Below, piece after piece: positions 57,285 through 64,000 of a stretch of DNA of 64,000 nucleotides. A model generated the notes under the pieces. The model was not told the origin of the DNA. It was given only the letters and a program-made list of their open reading frames with translations, and ran no database searches. The position numbers and the translations under genes are program-made. Positions within the stretch are counted from its first letter, which is position 1, and the number at the start of each line of letters is the position of its first letter. This DNA is from Poriferisocius sp965200775 (GTDB taxonomy: Bacteria; Actinomycetota; Acidimicrobiia; Acidimicrobiales; Bin134), in contig OZ241383.1 in the NCBI GenBank assembly GCA_965200775.1, positions 1,736,001 to 1,800,000 on the forward strand, read 5' to 3'.

Positions 57285-58576
57285 CACCGCCGCCCCCATC
57301 CGGCCTGCCTAAGTGCGGCCCCTCCCGGGTAGGCGGCGGCCTCGCCCAGTTCCTCCTCGATCCGGAGGAGCTGGTTGTACTTGGCCACCCGGTCGCTGCG
57401 TGCCGGTGCTCCGGTCTTTATCTGGCCGCAGTTGGTGGCGACGGCCAGATCGGCGATGGTGGCGTCCTCGGTCTCACCGGAACGGTGCGACATGACCGAG
57501 GTGTAGCCGTGAGCGGTGGCCAGCTCGACCGCTTCCAGGGTTTGGGTCAAGGTTCCAACCTGGTTCACCTTCACCAGGATGGAGTTGGCCACCCCCTGGC
57601 TGATCCCCCGGCCCAGCCTCTCGGTGCTGGTCACGAACAGATCGTCGCCCACCAACTGAACCCGGCTTCCGAGGGCCTTGGTGAGCAGCTCCCAGCCGTC
57701 CCAGTCGTCCTCGGCCATCCCGTCCTCGATGGACACGATGGGGTAGGCGTCGCACAGATCGGTCAGGTAAGCAGCCATCCCCGCGGAGTTCAGCGACCGG
57801 TTCTCGCCCGCCAGGTGGTACTCCCCGTCGCGGTGGAACTCGGTGGAGGCCACGTCCAGGGCCAGGGCCATGTCGTCGCCCGGCGTCAACCCGGCGGCTT
57901 CGATGGCGTCCACCAGCACGGCCACAGCCGCTTCATTGGAATCCAGATCGGGAGCGAAGCCTCCCTCGTCGCCGATCCCCACCGACAGCCCTCGCTCTAC
58001 CAGCAGGCGACGCAGGCAGTGGTAGGTCTCAACCCCCCAGCGCAAGGCCTCGCCGAACGAAGCCGCGCCCACCGGCACCACCATGAACTCCTGGAGATCG
58101 ATGTTATTGGCGGCATGGGCCCCGCCGTTGAGCACGTTCATCATGGGCACGGGCAGAACGTGGGCGTTGGCCCCGCCGATGAAGCGGTACAAGGACAGGC
58201 CGGAGTGAGCGGCAGCGGCGTGGGCCGAAGCCAGGGACACACCCAGCACTGCGTTGGCTCCCAGACGGCTGAGCCCGTCGGTGCCGTCCAAGTCGATCAT
58301 GGCCTGGTCGAGGCTTCGCTGGTCGGCGGCGTCTCGTCCCAATAGGGCCCCGGCGATCTCCTGGTTCACCGCCGACACCGCCCCGGCCACCCCCCGGCCC
58401 AGATACCGTGGTCCGCCGTCGCGCCGCTCAACTGCTTCGTAGCGTCCGGTGGATGCCCCCGAGGGGACGATGGCCCGGCCCGACACGCCGGAATCAAGGC
58501 AAACCTCAACCTCAACCGTAGGGTTACCCCTGGAATCGAGAACCTCGCGCCCAAAAATACGAGTGATAGAGCCCAA
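57284..58576 (-). CDS. eno: Enolase
   Basis: The 430-residue protein is enolase of normal length: REVLDSRGNPTVEVEV, IGDEGGFAPDL, SIEDGMAEDDWDGW and VMSHRSGETED. It converts 2-phosphoglycerate to phosphoenolpyruvate. The start is TTG 58576, eight bases after AAGG, and matches where the family begins. A -35/-10 pair lies upstream. Confidence 0.97.
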   Translation of the reverse strand: MGSITRIFGREVLDSRGNPTVEVEVCLDSGVSGRAIVPSGASTGRYEAVERRDGGPRYLGRGVAGAVSAVNQEIAGALLGRDAADQRSLDQAMIDLDGTDGLSRLGANAVLGVSLASAHAAAAHSGLSLYRFIGGANAHVLPVPMMNVLNGGAHAANNIDLQEFMVVPVGAASFGEALRWGVETYHCLRRLLVERGLSVGIGDEGGFAPDLDSNEAAVAVLVDAIEAAGLTPGDDMALALDVASTEFHRDGEYHLAGENRSLNSAGMAAYLTDLCDAYPIVSIEDGMAEDDWDGWELLTKALGSRVQLVGDDLFVTSTERLGRGISQGVANSILVKVNQVGTLTQTLEAVELATAHGYTSVMSHRSGETEDATIADLAVATNCGQIKTGAPARSDRVAKYNQLLRIEEELGEAAAYPGGAALRQAGWGRR

Positions 58577-58637
58577 TGTTCGGACCTTCGTTGAGGATTT
58601 CGCCCCCTCGCCTGTTGCTATTGGGGCAGGAGTTACA

Positions 58638-58666
58638 AAAATAGATGATCAGACCGTGTTTGACCA
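58638..58666 (-). promoter_or_regulatory. Candidate -35/-10 promoter for eno
   Basis: TGGTCA (58666-58661) and TATTTT (58643-58638) are separated by 17 bases in an A/T-rich patch after mazG. It would give eno a leader of about 55 bases, unlike the leaderless genes. Confidence 0.45.
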
Positions 58667-58686
58667 GTGATTGGGCGAAATTGCCG

Positions 58687-60072
58687 TCAGGAAAGTTCGT
58701 GGGCTCGGATCCGGTCTCCCACCGAATTGACGAACTGGCGAAGCTCGGATTCGGCGTCCAGACCCGCCGATTGGGCGGCCCGGACGGCTTCGTAGAGACG
58801 GCCGGCCACCGTGGTGGTATCCACCTCGGGCTCCACTCCCACCGAGCGGGCCTTGTGGATCACCTTGTCTGCGAACAACAGCGCCGGCAGCCCGGGCGGG
58901 ATACCGTCCATGACCGAGGCCCGGCCTTTTTCCTCTCGCTTGATCGCCTCCCAGTTCACCAGCACCTGATCGGTCTCGAGCGCCTGATCACCGTCTGACC
59001 CTTGATCGGTCTCCAGCGCCTGATCACCGTCGCCGGGAGTGGTTTGGTTCGACGCCCCCGGGCCGAACACATGGGGGTGGCGGGCCTTGAGCTTGTCGTG
59101 GATGCCCTGAGCCACATCGGCCAGGGTGAACTGTCCTTCCTCGGAGGCCAGAACCGAATGGAAGACGATCTGGTAGAGCAGGTCGCCCAGCTCCTCTTCC
59201 AACTGCTCGTACCCGGTCGGGCCTTCGGGGTCCACGGCGTCGAGGGCCTCCAGCACCTCGTAGGTCTCCTCCAGCAGGTGGCCACGCAGCGACTGGTGGG
59301 TCTGCTCCCGGTCCCAGGGGCACCGGCGGCGCAGCTCCCCCGCCAGATCAGCGAACCTGGCCACCTCCCGGGCGATGGGCGCGCCCAACTCCTCCACATA
59401 CAGCGAGGTGAGGTGGTCTGGGTCCACTTCCCGGTCGAGGTCGGCCCACGCCACCTCGAACACCCGCTCTTCCGGCAGGCCCAGTCGCTGCAACACCACT
59501 ACCGACCGGCCGGCGAGGTCGGTGCCCGAATCCTCGACACTCGAACGGTCGGCAGCCGACAGCACGGCCAACTTGATGTCGCTCAGTATGTGCTCCGAGT
59601 CGCACTGGGCCACCAGCAGCGGTCCACGCTCCCCCGCCGCGTCCACCGCGAAGCAATGCCCATCCGCTAGCCGCACGCCCGCGGCTAGCGGATCCACCCC
59701 GAGGCGGTGCCAGGCCAGGTCTGCGAACGACAGGCCCGACAACACTTCCAACTCCAGGCCGGGCGCAGCCCGCAGCAGCTCCACGGTGCGCTCGGCCACC
59801 AGCGGCGAACCCGGCACCGCGTAGAGCACATCGCCTTCGCCGGCAGCCACCTCCGCTACCAGACGGTCGGCAATGGCCCGATAGACCCCGTCGAGCGACG
59901 TTCCCCGGTCGTACAAATCGTCAAACGACTCCGCCGGTTCCACCGCACCGGCCGACGGGTGGCGGCGTGTGCGGACAAACCGCCGGCTGGTGCTCTCGAT
60001 GGCGCTCAGCACCTCTCCGGTGATGAGTTCGGGGCCCGCAGGCCCCAGACCAGCGACGATCACCTTGGGCAT
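58687..60072 (-). CDS. mazG: MazG-type nucleoside triphosphate pyrophosphohydrolase with N-terminal methylase-like domain
   Basis: The 461-residue protein joins a tetrapyrrole-methylase-like domain (VIVAGLGPAGPELIT to about residue 215) to one MazG domain (CPWDREQTHQSLRGHLLEETYEVLEAL, then EEELGDLLYQIVFHS). MazG removes aberrant NTPs. Between HVFG and the VLVNWEAIK end is an unusual insertion with a 12-residue repeat. ATG 60072 is where the family begins. Confidence 0.85.
   Translation of the reverse strand: MPKVIVAGLGPAGPELITGEVLSAIESTSRRFVRTRRHPSAGAVEPAESFDDLYDRGTSLDGVYRAIADRLVAEVAAGEGDVLYAVPGSPLVAERTVELLRAAPGLELEVLSGLSFADLAWHRLGVDPLAAGVRLADGHCFAVDAAGERGPLLVAQCDSEHILSDIKLAVLSAADRSSVEDSGTDLAGRSVVVLQRLGLPEERVFEVAWADLDREVDPDHLTSLYVEELGAPIAREVARFADLAGELRRRCPWDREQTHQSLRGHLLEETYEVLEALDAVDPEGPTGYEQLEEELGDLLYQIVFHSVLASEEGQFTLADVAQGIHDKLKARHPHVFGPGASNQTTPGDGDQALETDQGSDGDQALETDQVLVNWEAIKREEKGRASVMDGIPPGLPALLFADKVIHKARSVGVEPEVDTTTVAGRLYEAVRAAQSAGLDAESELRQFVNSVGDRIRAHELS
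58966..59031 (-). repeat. In-frame 36-bp repeat inside mazG
   Basis: DGDQALETDQ is encoded twice, 36 bases apart, with only synonymous differences in the repeated decapeptide (CTG/CTC, CAA/CAG). Confidence 0.85.
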
Positions 60073-60082
60073 CTCGAACCTT

Positions 60083-60160
60083 CGCTTTCCGATCCCATGA
60101 TGCGGCAGCCACGTATTCCCAGCGCCGCCAACCGGCCCTGGCTTGCCAACCTCATGATGC
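60083..60160 (-). repeat. Diverged copy of the mfd 3' end before mazG
   Basis: About 30 bases around the mfd stop (EAAAS, TGA) recur 57 bases downstream as VAAASW, with 23 of 30 bases the same. The copy sits just before the mazG start. Confidence 0.5.
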
Positions 60161-63100
60161 AGCAGCCTCGGCCGGTTGATCGTCGGGAACCAGATCACCC
60201 AGCGCCCCGATCACGGTGTCGATGGCTGCCGCCGCCGACTCCACCGGCAGGGTGAGCAGGCCGGCCGTCTCCTGATGGGAGGCCTGGGGGTAGAGCCGTT
60301 CCAGACGGACCTTGCGGCTGGCCCGAAGCTGCACCGGGCTCAGCCTGGCCACCCACTTGGGCCCGCCAAAGCCGGGACCTTTGGTAACCGTCACCTCCCG
60401 CACACCGGTCCGCAGGCACTCGCACCGCAGCCGGGCCACCGCCAGCAGGGTCTGGGCGACCTCGGGAATGGGGCCGTAGCGGTCGACCCACTCGGTGGCC
60501 ACGTCGTCCACCTCGTCGGGAGTTTGGGCCGTGGCCACCCGGCGGTAGGCCTCCAGCCTCAACTCCTCCTTGGGCATGTAGTCGGAGGGGATAGCCGCTC
60601 CCACCGGTAGGTCGATGTTGATCTCCACCGGTTCGGGCGGGGTCTCCCCCTTCAGCTCGGCCACCGCCTCGGTTACCAACTGGCAGTAAAGGTCGTAGCC
60701 CACCGCGGCGATGTGACCCGACTGGCCGGTGCCCAGCATGTTGCCCGCACCCCGTATCTCCAGGTCGCGCATGGCGATCTTGAACCCCGACCCCAGCTCG
60801 GTGGCCTCCCCGATGGTCTTGAGCCGCTCGTAGGCCTCCTCGGTGAGCTCCCTGCCCTCAGGGGTGAACAGGTAGGCGTAGGCCCGGGCGCCGGCTCGAC
60901 CTACTCGACCCCGGAGCTGGTGAAGCTGGCCCAACCCCAAAAGATCGGCCCGGTCCACCACCAGGGTGTTCACCGTGGGCATGTCGATGCCCGACTCGAT
61001 GATGGTGGTACACACCAGCACGTCGTAGGCCTGCTCCCAGAAGTCGATCACCACCTGCTCCAGCGACCCCTCGTCCATCTGCCCGTGGGCCACGGCGATG
61101 CGCGCTTCGGGCACCAGCTCACGCAGGTCGGCAGCCACGTGGTCGATGTCGGCCACCCGGTTGTGGACGAAGAACACCTGGCCCTCCCGCAGCAGTTCCC
61201 GGCGGATGGCCTCGGCCACCGGGCGCTCGTCGTAGGTGCCAACGTAGGTCAAGATGGGCTGGCGGTCGGCGGGCGGGGTGTGCAGCAGCGTGAGGTCACG
61301 AATCCCGGTCAGGCTCATCTCAAGGGTCCGGGGGATGGGGGTGGCGGTGAGGGTTAGCACGTCCACGTCGGCCTTCATGGCCTTGATGGCCTCCTTGTGG
61401 GTAACCCCGAAGCGCTGCTCCTCGTCCACCACCAGGAGGCCAAGATCACGAAAGGAAATGTCGTTGGACAGAAGCCGGTGGGTGCCGATCACCAGATCAA
61501 CCGACCCGTCGGACAGACCGTCCACCACCTTGCGGGCTTGGCCGGGGGACAGGAACCGGCTCAGCACCTCCAACCGTATTGGGTAGCCGGCAAACCGGTC
61601 GCTGAAGGTCTGGTAGTGCTGCTGAGCCAGCAGGGTTGTGGGCACCAGCAGCGCTGCCTGGGTTCCGTCCTGGATGGCCTTGAACACCGCCCTGATCGCC
61701 ACCTCTGTCTTGCCGAAGCCAACGTCACCGCAGATCAACCGGTCCATGGGTACGGCCTGCTCCATGTCGGCCTTGGCCTCGGTGATGGCCTTGCGCTGAT
61801 CGGGGGTGAGCTGGTAGCCGAACGCCGACTCCATCTCAGTCTGCCACGGGGTGTCGGGGGAGAACGCCCTGCCGGGGGTGGCCATCCGGCGCTGGTAAAG
61901 CACCACCAGCTCCTTGGCGATCTCGCTTGCCGCCGAGCGCGCCCCGCTCTTGGTGCGCTGCCAGTCGGCACCCCCCATCCTGCTCAGGGATGGGGTCTCG
62001 CCCCCGGAGTAGCGGCGCACAGCGTCCACCTGGTCGGTGGGCACGTACAGCTTGTCGCCGCTCCGGTATTCCAGCAGCAGGTAGTCGCGGCTCACCCCGC
62101 CGATGGCCCGGTTCACCATGCCCTGGTAGCGGGCCACACCGTGATGACGGTGGACCACGTAGTCGCCGGCGGCCAGACCTTCGAGGTCGCGGGATGCCGC
62201 CTGGCGGGGCCGGCTCCGGCGGTGGGCCCGGCGGCGCCCGGTGAGGTCGGCCTCGCCCAGCACGGCGATTCGGGAATCGGGCAACACGAAACCCCTGTGG
62301 AGGGGGGCTACCACCACGCAGCCCCCCGACCCCGTCATCCCGCTGAGGCCGGTGCCCCGGTCGCCGGAATCGACCCGAAGATCGACCCCGTGTTCGCGGA
62401 GCAGCTCGGCAGCCCGGTTCGCCGACCCCGCACCGTCGGCGGCCACCCTCACCTGATACCCGTCGGACAACAGCCGGGAAACCAAACGCACCGGGGCCTC
62501 GGGGTCGCCGATGGCCGACGGCCAACCCCCCACCGCGACCGTCGGGGTGGACGGTCCGGGGGGCACGGCGGTCATGTTCAGCACCGGCGAGGAGCAGTTG
62601 GCCAGCAACCGGTCGTAGCCGACGTGCAGGCGTGGGAACTCCTCCCCCGCCGCTCCCCACGTCTGGGCCAGCGCTCCGGCCAGGTCGGCTTCCTCGGCGG
62701 CGATGTCGGCAGCCCGGTCCCGAAGCCGGCCGGGTTCGAGCAGAACGAGCTGGCTGTCGGCGCCGAGGCGATCGGTGAGGATGCCGGAGGCGTCGGTGAG
62801 CCAGGGCAGCCACGACTCCATCCCGTCGAAGAACTGGCCCTCGGCGAACCGCTCCCACTGCTGGCGGCCCCAGGGTCGGGAGGAGATGAGCCGCTCGGCC
62901 GCAGTTCGGACGGAGGCCACCGGCCTCACCTCCCGGGCGGGAAAGATCACCGCCTCGGCAAGCGGCTCGGTGGAACGCTGATCGGCCACCGAGAATTCGG
63001 TCAGGCGGTCGATCTCGTCACCCCACAGATCGAGGCGCACCGGGCTGTCCGCCGTCGAGGGAAACACGTCCACGATGGAGCCCCGCACCGCGAACACACC

Positions 63101-63643
63101 TCGGTGCTCCACCTGCACGTCGCACCGGTAGCCCCGGGCCGCCAAGTCGGCGGTCAGGCGGCTCAGATCGACGCGGTTGCCGGGAGCGACCACCACCGGA
63201 GAGGCGTCGTCGGAATCGGGCACCAATCGCTGGAGCAGGGCCCGCACAGGGGCAACCAGCACCGCCGGGCCCCCGGCCTGGTCGCTGAGCTGCCAAATGG
63301 CCTGGCAGCGACGGCCCATGGTTTCCACACCGGGGCTGACACGCTCGAAAGGGAGGGTCTCCCACGCGGGGAACAGCGCCACACCGCCGTCGAGCATGGT
63401 GGACAGGTCCGAAGCGAGCCGTTCCGCTTCCGGCGATGTGGGGACAACCACCACCAGCGGGCGCCGGCCATTCAGCTCGGCAAGAGCGGCCAGCACCGCG
63501 GCCTGACCCGACTCGGCAACCGCGATCGAGGCGTCGCGCCGCCCCAGCGTGTCGATGATCACGGGTTCCGAGCCCAAAAGCCGCCCCAGCCCGCCCAGCC
63601 CCGGCCCGGTTGGCCTTGCCACGGTCGTTGCCGTCGCCGCCAT
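60152..63643 (-). CDS. mfd: Transcription-repair coupling factor
   Basis: The 1163-residue protein is full-length Mfd. It has UvrB-like N-terminal modules, the RNA-polymerase-interacting domain (LEGLAAGDYVVHRHHGVARYQG), helicase motifs GDVGFGKTEVAIRA and VVDEEQRFG, and the TRG region (TLTATPIPRTL). It frees stalled polymerase and recruits UvrA. Its ATG overlaps the pth stop (TGATG). Confidence 0.95.
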   Translation of the reverse strand: MAATATTVARPTGPGLGGLGRLLGSEPVIIDTLGRRDASIAVAESGQAAVLAALAELNGRRPLVVVVPTSPEAERLASDLSTMLDGGVALFPAWETLPFERVSPGVETMGRRCQAIWQLSDQAGGPAVLVAPVRALLQRLVPDSDDASPVVVAPGNRVDLSRLTADLAARGYRCDVQVEHRGVFAVRGSIVDVFPSTADSPVRLDLWGDEIDRLTEFSVADQRSTEPLAEAVIFPAREVRPVASVRTAAERLISSRPWGRQQWERFAEGQFFDGMESWLPWLTDASGILTDRLGADSQLVLLEPGRLRDRAADIAAEEADLAGALAQTWGAAGEEFPRLHVGYDRLLANCSSPVLNMTAVPPGPSTPTVAVGGWPSAIGDPEAPVRLVSRLLSDGYQVRVAADGAGSANRAAELLREHGVDLRVDSGDRGTGLSGMTGSGGCVVVAPLHRGFVLPDSRIAVLGEADLTGRRRAHRRSRPRQAASRDLEGLAAGDYVVHRHHGVARYQGMVNRAIGGVSRDYLLLEYRSGDKLYVPTDQVDAVRRYSGGETPSLSRMGGADWQRTKSGARSAASEIAKELVVLYQRRMATPGRAFSPDTPWQTEMESAFGYQLTPDQRKAITEAKADMEQAVPMDRLICGDVGFGKTEVAIRAVFKAIQDGTQAALLVPTTLLAQQHYQTFSDRFAGYPIRLEVLSRFLSPGQARKVVDGLSDGSVDLVIGTHRLLSNDISFRDLGLLVVDEEQRFGVTHKEAIKAMKADVDVLTLTATPIPRTLEMSLTGIRDLTLLHTPPADRQPILTYVGTYDERPVAEAIRRELLREGQVFFVHNRVADIDHVAADLRELVPEARIAVAHGQMDEGSLEQVVIDFWEQAYDVLVCTTIIESGIDMPTVNTLVVDRADLLGLGQLHQLRGRVGRAGARAYAYLFTPEGRELTEEAYERLKTIGEATELGSGFKIAMRDLEIRGAGNMLGTGQSGHIAAVGYDLYCQLVTEAVAELKGETPPEPVEINIDLPVGAAIPSDYMPKEELRLEAYRRVATAQTPDEVDDVATEWVDRYGPIPEVAQTLLAVARLRCECLRTGVREVTVTKGPGFGGPKWVARLSPVQLRASRKVRLERLYPQASHQETAGLLTLPVESAAAAIDTVIGALGDLVPDDQPAEAAAS

Positions 63644-64000
63644 CAGTTGAACCTGTTCATCACAACGTCCAAGGGATGGTCAACCAGGGCCGATGCCGCT
63701 TCGGCAGCTCGTTCCACCGCATCGTCGAGGACGTCACGGTCGGCCCGACCCGGTCGCTTCAGCACGTAGTCCGCCCCGGCTTGGGAACTCGGAGGCTTGC
63801 CCACCCCGATGCGGATACGAGCGAAGTCAGCGGTGCGTAGATGAGCCTTGATCGAAGCCAAGCCGTTGTGGCCGGCCAGCCCCCCGCCGTGCTTCACCTT
63901 GATGCGGCCGGGTGGCAGGTCGAGCTCGTCGTGGACCACCACCAGCCGGTCGAGGTGTTCGGTGATTCCGTGGCGGCGGACCAGCGCCCTGACCGCTTCC
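63643..64000 (-). CDS. pth: Peptidyl-tRNA hydrolase, C-terminal part (runs off right edge)
   Basis: The visible 118 residues contain LVVVHDELDLPPGRIKVKHGGGLAGHNGLASI, the signature of bacterial Pth, and end VMNRFN. Pth recycles tRNA from dropped-off peptidyl-tRNA. The start and the catalytic His of the N-terminus lie outside the window. It is coupled to mfd by TGATG. Confidence 0.92.
   Translation of the reverse strand, partial: EAVRALVRRHGITEHLDRLVVVHDELDLPPGRIKVKHGGGLAGHNGLASIKAHLRTADFARIRIGVGKPPSSQAGADYVLKRPGRADRDVLDDAVERAAEAASALVDHPLDVVMNRFN

Noticed and set aside
61397..63769. 790-codon open frame on the plus strand
   Set aside because: Antisense to mfd, with composition typical of shadow frames.
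1..64000. CRISPR arrays, insertion sequences, prophage genes, riboswitches
   Set aside because: No repeat-spacer array, transposase, phage structural gene or recognisable riboswitch core was seen on either strand.

Overview
The window is high-GC DNA that reads as a free-living actinobacterium, most likely of the class Acidimicrobiia. The evidence is gene content (F420-type LLM oxidoreductase, many amidohydrolases, CoA metabolism, a pth-mfd-mazG-eno-divIC block) and start architecture: at about twenty transcript starts a TANNNT hexamer lies only 5-9 bases before the start codon, as in leaderless actinobacterial mRNAs. The lineage call is inference. No gap longer than 300 bases lacks a gene.

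Layout. 1-8.9 kb: an ETF beta fragment and a dimethylglycine-dehydrogenase-like flavoenzyme diverge from a methylenetetrahydrofolate reductase (one-carbon metabolism), followed by a Rieske oxygenase, amidohydrolase, VOC protein, SDR and acyl-CoA dehydrogenase. 9-18.6 kb: alpha/beta hydrolase, copper P-type ATPase, methylmalonyl-CoA epimerase, a four-cysteine PD-(D/E)XK nuclease, MFS exporter, enoyl-CoA hydratase, GNAT, Ppx and DUF501. 18.5-25 kb: a cox-type molybdenum hydroxylase operon (DUF35, coxS, coxM, coxD, coxE, two xdhC genes, mocA, coxG) with no large catalytic subunit. 25-31 kb: MFS, thiolase-like protein, a stand-alone HD domain, ribosomal proteins L33 and L28, an LLM oxidoreductase. 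31-37.5 kb: a membrane and envelope operon that opens with a probable selenoprotein and continues with an HTTM protein, an alpha-toroid protein, a membrane protein, a His/Asp-repeat lipoprotein and a 12-TM protein. 38.5-42 kb: a visibly more A/T-rich patch with an orphan glycine-betaine-type binding protein and an ATPase/DUF4276 (TOPRIM-like) pair beside tRNA-Arg(CCT). 42-56 kb: MFS, a toxin-like protein, MenB, four amidohydrolases, CPBP protease, SDR, NDP-forming acyl-CoA synthetase, PaaK-like ligase and cupin. 56-64 kb: J-domain membrane protein, divIC, eno, mazG, mfd and the end of pth.

Two things stand out. First, at 31022 a DsbA/FrnE-like gene has an in-frame TGA exactly at the first cysteine of its CPWC active site, followed at the right distance by a hairpin with a GUU loop: a candidate selenoprotein. 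Second, many gene junctions carry duplicated copies of the junction itself (3' end of gene A plus 5' start of gene B). The copies form mini-ORFs that begin like gene B, end like gene A and are linked to their neighbours by ATGA or GTGA overlaps. The extreme case is three perfect 59-bp units at 51675-51855, each a 20-codon ORF coupled to the next. Several copies differ from the parent mostly at synonymous positions.

Limits: functions are inferred from motifs read by eye; no database search or folding program was run.
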